Origin: a methanogenic archaeon mixed culture ISO4-G1 | GTDB lineage: Archaea; Thermoplasmatota; Thermoplasmata; Methanomassiliicoccales; Methanomethylophilaceae | Direction of reading: 5' to 3' | Assembly: GCA_001563305.1 (NCBI GenBank) | Contig: CP013703.1 | Location: forward strand, 434,001-498,000 | DNA length: 64,000 nucleotides | Shown: in pieces, positions 19,892-27,522 of the stretch | Position numbering within the stretch: the first letter of the stretch is position 1 | How the letters are laid out: each line of letters starts with the position of its first letter | Made by a program: the position numbers and the translations under genes | The notes under the pieces: generated by a model | Seen by the model: only the letters and a program-made list of their open reading frames with translations | Database searches by the model: none | Told to the model about the DNA's origin: nothing

Positions 19892-21979
19892 TCAGAAGTA
19901 GAATCCCACTGAATCGTAGCTCTTCTGTGACTGTCCGAAGGAGAACGTCACTTCTCCCTTGGGCTCGGGCCTCGCCTCGGGCAGGGCCTTCACGGTGGCG
20001 GCCGCGGGCAGTGCGATGACCTCCGAAACCGGTTCATCGGAGATGCTCTCCGCTGCCTCTGGCTCATTCTCTATCATGACGGTCTCGGGCTTGAGCTCCA
20101 CCTCTACGGGGATCTTCTGGAGCCTGCCGTCCCTGAACACGAAGCGGTAGGATACCACTTTCTTCGCGGTGTCGATGTGGAGGTTCTCCTGGTTGATGGC
20201 GGTGTTGTCCTTGACCGGTATCTGGACCTCGGCGTCGCCCGAGGTCAGCATGAATGTTCCGGTCTCTCCGGACTGGGCTGCCATGAGGTCGTCGACCAGC
20301 TGAGGCTCGTTGGTTGCCTCCAGAGCTTCAACGGTCACGGTCCTGGGCAGTCCCGCGGTGACCTGGATGTTGGCCTGCAGAACAGGCTCCTCCTTGGTTT
20401 CGAACATGCTTGCGAATGCGGAAGCCGTCTCTTCGCCGACGTCCCATGCGGGGACTGCGGGGGCTTCCTTGGGTACGGATGCCAGGTACGATACGTAGGC
20501 ATCCGCCGCGAGGTCATTCACGTCCCATGCGGGTGCGAACGTGACCTCCTTGGGTATCATCGCCAGATACGACTCGAAGGACTCGGCGGTCTCTTCCGAT
20601 ACCTCCCATACCGGGGCTGCCGCGAAGGACTCCTCCTCTGGGATCATGGCGATGTAGTCTGTGAACGCTGCTGCGGTGCTGTCGTCGACGTTCCACGCGG
20701 GAGCAAAGGTGATCTCCCTGGGGATCGACGCGAGATACGAGGTGTATGCCTCTGCCGTTTCCTCCGACACCTCCCAGGCGGGGACGGTTGCAAAGGTGAT
20801 CTCCTCGGGGATTATCGCGACGTAATCCGCGAACATCGATGCCGTCTCTTCGCTGATATCCCATGCGGGAGCGAAGGTCACTTCTCTGGGTATGGATGCC
20901 AGGTACGATACGTAGGCATCCGAGGCCTCCTCCGATACGTCCCAGACCGGAACAACCGTTAAGGTCTCCTCTGCGGGGATCGAAGAGAGGTACGACGAGA
21001 ACGCCTCAGCGGTCTCGTCCGTCACATCCCACACGGGGGCAGCGGCGAAGCTGACCTCCTCGGGGATCATTGAGATGTATGATACGAAGGAATCGCAGGC
21101 CTCCTCGGGAACATCCCAGGTTTGCATCGACTCCTCCTCGAAGTCCTCTATGCGCGGGACGAACACGTCGGGGACGTCACTGAAGCCGTCCTCCGGGTCC
21201 ATCTCGTCGCTGACCGAATAGGTGTCAGCGGATTCCATGACGATCGGGGCCTCGGGAACGATCGGTTCCTCCGCATCGAAGATGCGTGTCTCGATCTCCC
21301 TTGCGACCCTGTCCTCCGCGATCTCCGCGGATTCGATCATCTCCACTGTCTCGGCCGGAGCGGTCTCCTTCATGACGCCGTCGGTGAAGCATCCGATCTG
21401 GGTGTCCACCACTGACGGTGCGCCGCGCATGATGTCGGCGAACAGGTCCTCAGGGGACACGTCCTGTGCCACCACGGGGGCCTCCTCTGCGGGTTCCGCT
21501 TCCTCCGCGACCACGGTCTCGGGTTCCGTCGACTGTATGATGAGGAGGTCCTCCGTCTCGGGCTCCTCCTCGACGAAGAGGTCGTCGAAGGATGCCTCCG
21601 CGATCTCCTCTTCCTGTTCCATTGATGCTGGTTCCTCGTCGAATCCGCGGAACTCCTCGCTCTCTGCCGGTACGAACTCCATATCGTCGTCGTAGAACAG
21701 AGGCGTCTCCTTGTTCCGGGAAATGTATATCTGCTGGCCGTCGGGAACGCCGAAGCTCTCGAATCCGTAGCGACCCATGTCGCGCACCTCGGAGGATGCG
21801 GGGGGTGCCCTGACCCTGGAATCGGCGGGTTTCCTAACAGCCTCTTTCGCACGGTCGGGAGTACGTTCCGTACCTCCCTTCCACAGACCGAATATCCCCG
21901 ATCTGTTGAACTTCGGCAGCTTGAAACTGCCGAACAGGCCCTGAAAGCCTTCGCTGCTATCGCGTGAGCTGTCACTCAT
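19892..21979 (-). CDS. Acidic cytoplasmic protein with nine tandem repeats of about 28 residues, unknown function
   Basis: I do not recognise this 695-residue protein. It has no signal peptide or membrane helix. A basic N-terminus (GSFKLPKFNRSGIFGLW) is followed by a very acidic region. Nine consecutive repeats then have the pattern [AV]-W-[DE]-V-x-E-E-T-A-x-x-[FY]-x-x-Y-[LI]-A-x-I-P-x-E-x-x-F-A. Period alternates between 29 and 27 residues because every second unit has two extra residues before the next Trp. The C-terminal ~190 residues have a small beta-like domain (GLPRTVTVEALEA). The repeat resembles a helical hairpin and could be a scaffold. Divergent from the NSS transporter gene; no partner is suggested by context. 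Confidence 0.75.
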   Translation of the reverse strand: MSDSSRDSSEGFQGLFGSFKLPKFNRSGIFGLWKGGTERTPDRAKEAVRKPADSRVRAPPASSEVRDMGRYGFESFGVPDGQQIYISRNKETPLFYDDDMEFVPAESEEFRGFDEEPASMEQEEEIAEASFDDLFVEEEPETEDLLIIQSTEPETVVAEEAEPAEEAPVVAQDVSPEDLFADIMRGAPSVVDTQIGCFTDGVMKETAPAETVEMIESAEIAEDRVAREIETRIFDAEEPIVPEAPIVMESADTYSVSDEMDPEDGFSDVPDVFVPRIEDFEEESMQTWDVPEEACDSFVSYISMIPEEVSFAAAPVWDVTDETAEAFSSYLSSIPAEETLTVVPVWDVSEEASDAYVSYLASIPREVTFAPAWDISEETASMFADYVAIIPEEITFATVPAWEVSEETAEAYTSYLASIPREITFAPAWNVDDSTAAAFTDYIAMIPEEESFAAAPVWEVSEETAESFESYLAMIPKEVTFAPAWDVNDLAADAYVSYLASVPKEAPAVPAWDVGEETASAFASMFETKEEPVLQANIQVTAGLPRTVTVEALEATNEPQLVDDLMAAQSGETGTFMLTSGDAEVQIPVKDNTAINQENLHIDTAKKVVSYRFVFRDGRLQKIPVEVELKPETVMIENEPEAAESISDEPVSEVIALPAAATVKALPEARPEPKGEVTFSFGQSQKSYDSVGFYF
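20390..21121 (-). repeat. Nine in-frame ~28-residue protein repeats
   Basis: The nine Trp-centred units begin TWDV, VWDV, VWDV, AWDI, AWEV, AWNV, VWEV, AWDV and AWDV. Spacing alternates between about 87 and 81 bp. Units 3, 5 and 7 are closest to one another, and so are 2, 4 and 6, which points to duplication of a two-unit block. Confidence 0.85.
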
Positions 21980-22101
21980 GCTATCCCATCCGAGGAACAG
22001 TACGCGTTACTGCAATATAAAGGTCGCGCCTTTATTAATTAGGTCGCCCGCGTTTATAATAGGGACTAATGGTTTATACGGATGGTCCATACACGAATCC
22101 C
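21980..22101. promoter_or_regulatory. Divergent promoter region between the repeat protein and the NSS transporter
   Basis: On the minus strand, CTTTATATTG (about 22018-22009) precedes ATG 21979. On the plus strand, GTTTATAATAGG (about 22050-22061) would give a transcript starting near 22081. That position favours the transporter start at ATG 22102 rather than the upstream in-frame ATG at 22069, which would lie before the transcription start. Confidence 0.5.
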
Positions 22102-23457
22102 ATGTCCGAGACCGAGAGGGCCAGTTTCAGCGGCAAGATGGGATTCATCCTAGCCACGGCGGCCGCATCCGTGGGTCTCGGGAATCTATGGCGCTTCCCG
22201 TACATGGTGTCCCACTACGGAGGGGGAGCGTTCGTCGTAGTGTACGTAGTCATCGCCCTGACCTTCGGTCTCTTCCTGATGATGACCGAGGTCGCGCTCG
22301 GGAGGAAGACCGGGAAGTCGGTGTTCGCCGCGTTCTGGGAGATCAGCGACAGGTTCAAGGTCGCCCCGTATATCCTGGCTGTGGTGCCGATGGTCATCGT
22401 CCCCTATTACTGCGTGATAGGCGGATGGGTCACCAAGTGGTTCTTCGAGTCCACGGCAGGGAACCTCGACATGCTGGCCGGAGGGACTTATTGGAGCGAT
22501 TTCATCGTCGGGAACACGGACGGGGGGCTGTTCAGCCCGGCGCTCTGGTTCATCATCTTCGCGCTGCTGTGCTTGATATGCATCATGGCCGGCGTGGAGA
22601 AAGGTATCGAGAAGCTCAGCGCGATCCTGATGCCGGTGCTCCTGGCGGTCATAGTAGGCATAACGATATACGAGTTCGCGACGGTGGACAACATATGGGA
22701 GGGCCTGATCTACTATCTGCAGCCGGACATCTCCAAGATCAACGGCGACACCGTGTTGGGTGCCGTCGGGCAGACGTTCTATTCGCTGTCGATCGCCATG
22801 GGTATCCTGGTGACCTACGGTTCCTACACTAAGAAGGATGTGGACATCGAGAAATCGTCCATCAGCGTCGTAGGGATTGATACCGGGGTCGCATTGCTGG
22901 CGGGACTCATGATCATACCGCTGGCCTTCTCGTTCGGTTTCGAGGACTCCCAGGGCCCCGGGCTACTGTTCAGCGCCATGCCGGCGGTGTTCGCTTCGAT
23001 GCCCGCGGGCAACATCATCGCACCCGTGTTCTACTTCCTGGTGCTAATCGCCGCTCTGACATCCGCGATCGCTCTGGCCGAGGCCTCCACATCCATATTC
23101 ATGGACGGCATGAAGAGGGGCAGGAAGCATTCGATATTGGTCACGGCAACAATCATCGCGCTGGTCGGTCTGCTGGTGGTGTTCGGAATGCCCGGAGGGC
23201 CGCTGAACGTGGACACGTTCCTGGGCGACAACTGGCTGGACATCCTTGACAACATTACCAACAAGTTCCTGATGCCCATAGGGGCCATCCTGATCTGCCT
23301 GTTCGTGGGTTACGTAGCGAAGACGGTGCTGATAGAGGAGGAGATCCTGCAGTCCAGCAGGTTCAGGCTGAAGGACATGTACGGGCCGATGATCAAGTAT
23401 GTCTGCCCGCTGCTCCTGGCGGCGATATTCGTCACAGGGATCGTCGGCATGCTGTGA
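22102..23457 (+). CDS. Sodium-dependent transporter of the NSS (neurotransmitter:sodium symporter) family
   Basis: The protein has 451 residues and about 11-12 membrane segments with the LeuT-type fold. The first helix carries the family signature AAASVGLGNLWRFPYM, whose unwound stretch holds the Na+ and substrate sites. Helix 6 region has YSLSIAMGILVTYGSY and helix 8 ALTSAIALAEASTSIF. NSS proteins import amino acids or related amines with Na+. The exact substrate cannot be read from the sequence. Start 22102 (MSETERASFSGK) was chosen because NSS proteins begin with such a short polar tail and the promoter position fits; ATG 22069 is the alternative. Confidence 0.92.
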   Translation: MSETERASFSGKMGFILATAAASVGLGNLWRFPYMVSHYGGGAFVVVYVVIALTFGLFLMMTEVALGRKTGKSVFAAFWEISDRFKVAPYILAVVPMVIVPYYCVIGGWVTKWFFESTAGNLDMLAGGTYWSDFIVGNTDGGLFSPALWFIIFALLCLICIMAGVEKGIEKLSAILMPVLLAVIVGITIYEFATVDNIWEGLIYYLQPDISKINGDTVLGAVGQTFYSLSIAMGILVTYGSYTKKDVDIEKSSISVVGIDTGVALLAGLMIIPLAFSFGFEDSQGPGLLFSAMPAVFASMPAGNIIAPVFYFLVLIAALTSAIALAEASTSIFMDGMKRGRKHSILVTATIIALVGLLVVFGMPGGPLNVDTFLGDNWLDILDNITNKFLMPIGAILICLFVGYVAKTVLIEEEILQSSRFRLKDMYGPMIKYVCPLLLAAIFVTGIVGML

Positions 23458-23542
23458 TCCCGGCCGGTCCTCAGCGTACACATTTGACCGTACCTACATT
23501 AGATTTAATTATTGTAATAGGGGATTGCCGAACCGATCGATA

Positions 23543-24874
23543 ATGGCTAGCATCTCCGAACGTCTAGAATCGTTGCCGATGACCAGGGCGACCTGGGCCA
23601 TCCTGTTCCTCATAGGGGTGGGGTGGATGTTCGACGCGATGGACCAGGGGATGGTGGCCGGTGTAATTGCATCGATATCGGATTGGGGTCTCGATATCTA
23701 CCAGAAGGGGCTGCTGACCAGTTCAGGTCTTCTGGGAATGATAATCGGTGCCGCGTTATCGGGTGCGCTTTCGGACCGTTTCGGAAGACGCGCGGTGATA
23801 TTGTATACGTTGCTGATCTACAGCATCGGGAGCTTCCTGTGCGGTCTCGCGACCGAATACTGGATGCTGATCGTGTTCCGCTTCCTGACCGGTTTCGGAC
23901 TGGGAGGCGAGCTGCCAGCGGCATCCACGCTGGTGAGCGAGATCTCCCCGCTGGAGTCCAGGGGGAAGAACGTCATCATCCTGGAGAGCTTCTGGGCATG
24001 GGGATGGATCCTCAGTCAGCTTGTCGCGTATCTTCTGATTCCGGTGTACGGGTGGAGGATGGCGTTCATCGTCGGTGCCGTACCGGCGCTGTTCGCAGCC
24101 TTCCTGAGGTTCAAGGTGCCGGAGTCCCCCAGGTTCCTGGAGGTCAACGGCAGGACTGAGGAGGCGGACGAGATCGTCTCCGGCCTCGAGAGGGCCGCGG
24201 GCATGGAGCCGCGGCCGTACGAGCCGTCGGAGGGAGCGGTGGAGAAGAGGCCGTGGTACTCCGAGTTCAGGATGCTTTGGTCCAGGAACAACCTGAGGGC
24301 CACGGTGGTCCTGTGGGTGATCTGGTTCGGCATCAACTTCGGTTACTACGGATTCGTTCTTTGGACCCCTTCCATGCTGGTCGAGCACATGGAATTGACC
24401 AAGAGCCTCGGTTTCGTGCTCATAATGTGCGTGGCACAGCTGCCGGGATACCTGTCGGCGGCGCTGCTGGTGGAGAGGATCGGGAGGAAGCCCACTTTGA
24501 TCCTGTTCTTCATGGGCACCGCTGCGGCGGCATGGCTGTTCGGTCATTCGGATACCGACATGACGATATTGGCGACGGGATGCCTGCTGTACTTCTTCGC
24601 CCTGGGGGCGTGGGGGTGCGTGTACTCGTACACGCCCGAGGTGTATCCCACGGACGTCAGGGGATCCGGTACAGGCTGGGCGTCGGCCTTCGGCCGCGTG
24701 GGCGCGGTCCTGGCGCCGATGGTGGTCCCTGTGCTGTATTCATATTACGGTTCGGAGACGGGATTCATGATGGTGTTCGCCGTGCTGTCGGCGGTATTCA
24801 TAATGGTGGCGGTCGTGATCGCCGTCCTGGGGAAGGAGACCAAGGGGATCCGTCTCGCCGACAGGTCCCAATGA
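23543..24874 (+). CDS. Major facilitator superfamily transporter (sugar/aromatic-acid symporter type)
   Basis: The protein has 443 residues and about 12 transmembrane helices. The loop 2-3 motif GALSDRFGRRAVIL is the MFS hallmark, and the N-half has FRFLTGFGLGGELPAASTL and VPESPRFLE typical of the sugar-porter and AAHS branches. The second-half loop has LLVERIGRKPT. The substrate is unknown; organic acids or aromatic compounds are likely. The start at ATG 23543 (MASISERLESLP) fits the family, because the 48 codons open in frame before it are arginine/cysteine-rich and not MFS-like. It follows the NSS gene by 85 bp with an AT-rich gap (TTTAATTATTG) that may be its own promoter. Confidence 0.9.
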   Translation: MASISERLESLPMTRATWAILFLIGVGWMFDAMDQGMVAGVIASISDWGLDIYQKGLLTSSGLLGMIIGAALSGALSDRFGRRAVILYTLLIYSIGSFLCGLATEYWMLIVFRFLTGFGLGGELPAASTLVSEISPLESRGKNVIILESFWAWGWILSQLVAYLLIPVYGWRMAFIVGAVPALFAAFLRFKVPESPRFLEVNGRTEEADEIVSGLERAAGMEPRPYEPSEGAVEKRPWYSEFRMLWSRNNLRATVVLWVIWFGINFGYYGFVLWTPSMLVEHMELTKSLGFVLIMCVAQLPGYLSAALLVERIGRKPTLILFFMGTAAAAWLFGHSDTDMTILATGCLLYFFALGAWGCVYSYTPEVYPTDVRGSGTGWASAFGRVGAVLAPMVVPVLYSYYGSETGFMMVFAVLSAVFIMVAVVIAVLGKETKGIRLADRSQ

Positions 24875-24888
24875 TCATTCGAAAAGGT

Positions 24889-25239
24889 TCAGTGGCAGTG
24901 GCACTCGTGGTCGTGATGGCATTCCGAATCGCCGCAGACCAGCGTACCTCCCAGATACTTCTGCACGACCTCGTCCGCATCGCCTTCGGCGCCCGCGACG
25001 AGCTCTATGCCGTGGGAGACGATCATCTGCCTCGCACCGCCTCCGATGCCTCCGCAGATGAACACGTCCACCTTCTCGTCCTGGAGGATGGTCCCCAGCG
25101 CCCCGTGGGAGAGGCCGTTGTTGCCGATGACCCTCGAGGATAGAATCTTCTTGTCTTCGACCTCGTAGATCTTGAACTGCTGTGTCCTTCCGAAATGCTG
25201 GAAGATCTCTCCGTTCTCGTAGGTGACTCCGATTCTCAT
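24889..25239 (-). CDS. NifX/NifB-like iron-molybdenum cofactor family protein with a His/Cys-rich tail
   Basis: The protein has 116 residues and matches the small dinitrogenase iron-molybdenum cofactor family (Nif_FeMo-Co). It begins MRIGVTYENGEIFQHFGRT, a segment typical for the family, and has the glycine-rich loop ICGGIGGGARQMI. In methanogens such proteins bind metal-sulfur clusters and are often unrelated to nitrogen fixation. The last 15 residues (CGDSECHHDHECHCH) form a likely metal-binding tail with three Cys-containing and five His positions. It is convergent with the MFS gene (15 bp apart). No nitrogenase genes are in the window. Confidence 0.87.
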   Translation of the reverse strand: MRIGVTYENGEIFQHFGRTQQFKIYEVEDKKILSSRVIGNNGLSHGALGTILQDEKVDVFICGGIGGGARQMIVSHGIELVAGAEGDADEVVQKYLGGTLVCGDSECHHDHECHCH

Positions 25240-25517
25240 GATCGGGAGTATCCGTCGGCATACGAAAAAGATAGCGGTCTAAAATGGTTAAATCCCCCAA
25301 GGGTGAACGTGTTAGATACGGCATTTGATGAGATGTTTAGGGAAATGCGTCATTTGCTCCATAGGGTTATAGTCCCTGTACAAGTCCGTTTAACCCTTGT
25401 CACTATAAGTTTCTAAGTGTACTTAAAGAAGGCTGAATAATGTACATTTATGAGCAATAAAATTATTAATATTGAATGTAATAATTAATAAAATAAGGTG
25501 AACAGGAGGTTCGTCGA
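25240..25517. promoter_or_regulatory. Intergenic region upstream of the NikR-like gene
   Basis: The stretch is AT-rich near the NikR-like start, with the inverted arms TATTAAT and AATTAATA (about 25466-25495) and a strong ribosome site GGAGGT (25506-25511) seven bases before ATG 25518. The inverted arms could be an autoregulatory operator. No gene is seen here. Confidence 0.45.
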
Positions 25518-25901
25518 ATGTCTATCATTAGTATATCGCTCAACGATTCTTACATCAAGGCGCTGGACAGCATCCAGGAGGCATACGATCTCAAGGGGAG
25601 GTCCGAGGCCATCAGGGCTTCCATATCAGCAGCGATGGACGATATCAGGGAACTGGAGGATCTTTCCGGGCTCGTGGAGGGCGTCCTGATCATCGTAAGG
25701 GGCAATCACGCGGATCCATGGATGATCCAGCTCCAGGCAAAGTATCAATCCAGCATAAAGACGCAGATGCATTCGCATCTGAAGAACCAGAGGTGCCTCG
25801 AGGTCATGGTGATATCCTGCGACGCATACATCCTGCACAACATGATCGCCGAGATCAAGTCGAAGGACAAGGCGGATTATGTCAAATTCGTACATGGATG
25901 A
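25518..25901 (+). CDS. NikR-like nickel-responsive transcriptional regulator
   Basis: The protein has 127 residues. An N-terminal ribbon-helix-helix DNA-binding domain (ISISLNDSYIKALDSIQE, then GRSEAIRASI) is followed by an ACT-like metal-binding domain. Two of the NikR ligands are present as His-x-His and the Cys is present in HSHLKNQRCLEV. Aligned to E. coli NikR these are H87, H89 and C95. The fourth ligand position (H76) appears to be Ala or a polar residue, so the site may be altered. NikR represses nickel uptake genes; methanogens need nickel for F430 and hydrogenases. No nickel transporter is adjacent, so the target genes must lie elsewhere. Confidence 0.88.
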   Translation: MSIISISLNDSYIKALDSIQEAYDLKGRSEAIRASISAAMDDIRELEDLSGLVEGVLIIVRGNHADPWMIQLQAKYQSSIKTQMHSHLKNQRCLEVMVISCDAYILHNMIAEIKSKDKADYVKFVHG

Positions 25902-26056
25902 TACTTCCAGAGTATCCATCCATCAAACCGTTTTTCACCCATTTTTGCGATGTCTGGCACATAATATTCTTAGACCCATCCATCGCAGTCGATTGGTCAT
26001 ATTTTCTAACTTCTCCTTCGGAAAAACGTCGAACGTACGAGCAGGATTTTTGAAAA

Positions 26057-26140
26057 GGGGGGGGGGCTTTTTGGCAAAAGCTTATAAATGGTTGGATATC
26101 AACAGTCTTAACTCGGCTCGTTTGCAATTTTTTATAACTA
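26057..26140 (+). promoter_or_regulatory. Promoter region of the sipW surface operon with a G10 tract
   Basis: A run of ten G (26057-26066) follows AAAA and precedes CTTTTT. It sits about 13 bp before a TATA element (CTTATAAATGG, 26081-26091). A second TATA-like element (TTTTTTATAAC) lies near 26127-26137. The operon's first start codon is at 26201, so transcripts would have a leader of about 40-90 nt. A homopolymer beside a promoter can alter expression by slippage; that is an inference here. Confidence 0.5.
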
Positions 26141-26200
26141 TTAGGGGCACAGGTTAAATATGGCACGCGTGTATATGTTGCTTGGATTGGGGGAATAGCT

Positions 26201-26773
26201 ATGGACGCTATGGATAAATCGCCGCAGAAGAGGAAGACCAAAAGAGTCGTCGCAGCAGTGATCATCGTAGCGGTAGTAGCGCTCGCAGTCTACACCTTTT
26301 ACGACTTCAACGGCCACTCTCTCGACCCGTCGGACCGTCAGGTCCTCCTGATCGTGACGGACTCGATGGACGGGAACGTGACCGAGTACGAGATCGATTC
26401 GTTCCCCAAGAACACGCTGATCATGGTCAAGCACCTCTCCGCAGAGGAGATCGGCGAGATCAAGATCGGCGATGTGCTGTCTTTCAAGATGGCGGACGGG
26501 AAACTGAATCACCACCGCGTCATCGGATTCCATCTGGACGACCCATCGGGCGCCTGGATCGAGACCACCGGAGACAATCCCAGTTACTACAGCACGGACC
26601 ATGTCAACCTCAATGACATCAATGGTAAGGTGATCGGGACCATGCAATGGATCGGCCATCTGGTGACGTTCGTCAAGCAGAACTTCCTGCTGGTAATAGC
26701 ATTGCTGGCAGGCGTAGCGATCGCTGGCGAGATCTATAGGTACGTGAAGACCGGAAAGGAATTGAAGGAGTGA
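26201..26773 (+). CDS. SipW-type (archaeal/ER-type) signal peptidase I
   Basis: The protein has 190 residues, with an N-terminal helix (residues ~15-32), an extracellular catalytic domain and a C-terminal helix (~160-178). Catalytic Ser55 is in LLIVTDSMDG. In place of the bacterial lysine there is His104/His105 in KLNHHRVIG, and Asp125 lies in TTGDNPS. This is the Ser-His-Asp layout of the archaeal and SipW-type peptidases. SipW in Bacillus cleaves the signal peptides of the biofilm fibre proteins TasA and TapA. The next gene encodes a TasA-like protein. SipW homologues are typically encoded next to their substrates. The neighbouring downstream genes share the expected kind of signal peptide. 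Confidence 0.88.
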   Translation: MDAMDKSPQKRKTKRVVAAVIIVAVVALAVYTFYDFNGHSLDPSDRQVLLIVTDSMDGNVTEYEIDSFPKNTLIMVKHLSAEEIGEIKIGDVLSFKMADGKLNHHRVIGFHLDDPSGAWIETTGDNPSYYSTDHVNLNDINGKVIGTMQWIGHLVTFVKQNFLLVIALLAGVAIAGEIYRYVKTGKELKE

Positions 26774-26778
26774 GAAAA

Positions 26779-27489
26779 ATGAACACAAGAGCAATAACAC
26801 TGATCGCGACCATCGCGGTCATCGGAATCGTTGCCGTCGGAGCTGGATACGCATACACTGCGATCACAGTGAACGACAGCAACAGTGCATCAGCAAAATA
26901 TGTGACGCTGACTCAGGATGATGGAGCTCAGCAGTCTCCAGAAGCCAAATATACATTCAGCGTGAACGCTGTAGAGTACTTTGATAGCGCCTCTTATTAC
27001 GAAAACAGCGCTGAAGTTTTGGCATACAAAGTATCTGCCAACCAGGTTGCGCAGTCACCTAGCGTGTCTGGATACACTCTCCTGAAATTGGGAGACGTCA
27101 GAATAACCGCGACTGCATATGGATACAGCTCCAATCTGCCCGCAGTCGTGATGACAATCAAGAGTTCCAACAGTTTCGATATGGGAACTAAGCTGGGCTA
27201 TTACCTTGTTGACAGCAGCAATGCTATTGTTGCTAAGACAACATCAGATGATACATGGGTATTCCAGGGAGCTTATGCAACGGCAGGTGGGGTCACATTC
27301 ACTGCACCTAATTCCCCAAATGCTAACGGATCTGTGTACACTCCCGTGACACTCAGTCTTTGCTATGGATACGCTAATGATTCTGCAACAAAAACCATAG
27401 GGCAGGATAAGTACGTACCAATCGAGAGTCCTCAGAACCTGAGTGGCGGACAACTCGTGTTTGCAGTAACGGTTAACGAACCTGCATGA
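26779..27489 (+). CDS. TasA-like small secreted surface protein (fibre subunit candidate)
   Basis: The protein has 236 residues. Start is ATG 26779, six bases after the ribosome site AAGGAGTGA that overlaps the peptidase stop codon; the longer GTG start at 26770 is less likely. The signal segment ITLIATIAVIGIVAVGAGYAY ends in the motif GYAYTAITVNDSN. The same AYxA-x-[ST]-x-N pattern opens all TasA-like proteins of this locus. The mature part is rich in Ser, Thr, Ala and Tyr and predicted beta-rich, and it ends in GGQLVFAVTVNEPA, a terminal beta-strand pattern repeated in the relatives. The direct position after a SipW-type peptidase supports processing by that enzyme. The mature sequence is AT-richer than the signal region. 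Confidence 0.75.
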   Translation: MNTRAITLIATIAVIGIVAVGAGYAYTAITVNDSNSASAKYVTLTQDDGAQQSPEAKYTFSVNAVEYFDSASYYENSAEVLAYKVSANQVAQSPSVSGYTLLKLGDVRITATAYGYSSNLPAVVMTIKSSNSFDMGTKLGYYLVDSSNAIVAKTTSDDTWVFQGAYATAGGVTFTAPNSPNANGSVYTPVTLSLCYGYANDSATKTIGQDKYVPIESPQNLSGGQLVFAVTVNEPA

Positions 27490-27522
27490 TTTGAATTGAA
27501 TTACTGAAACAGTCACGTTCCG

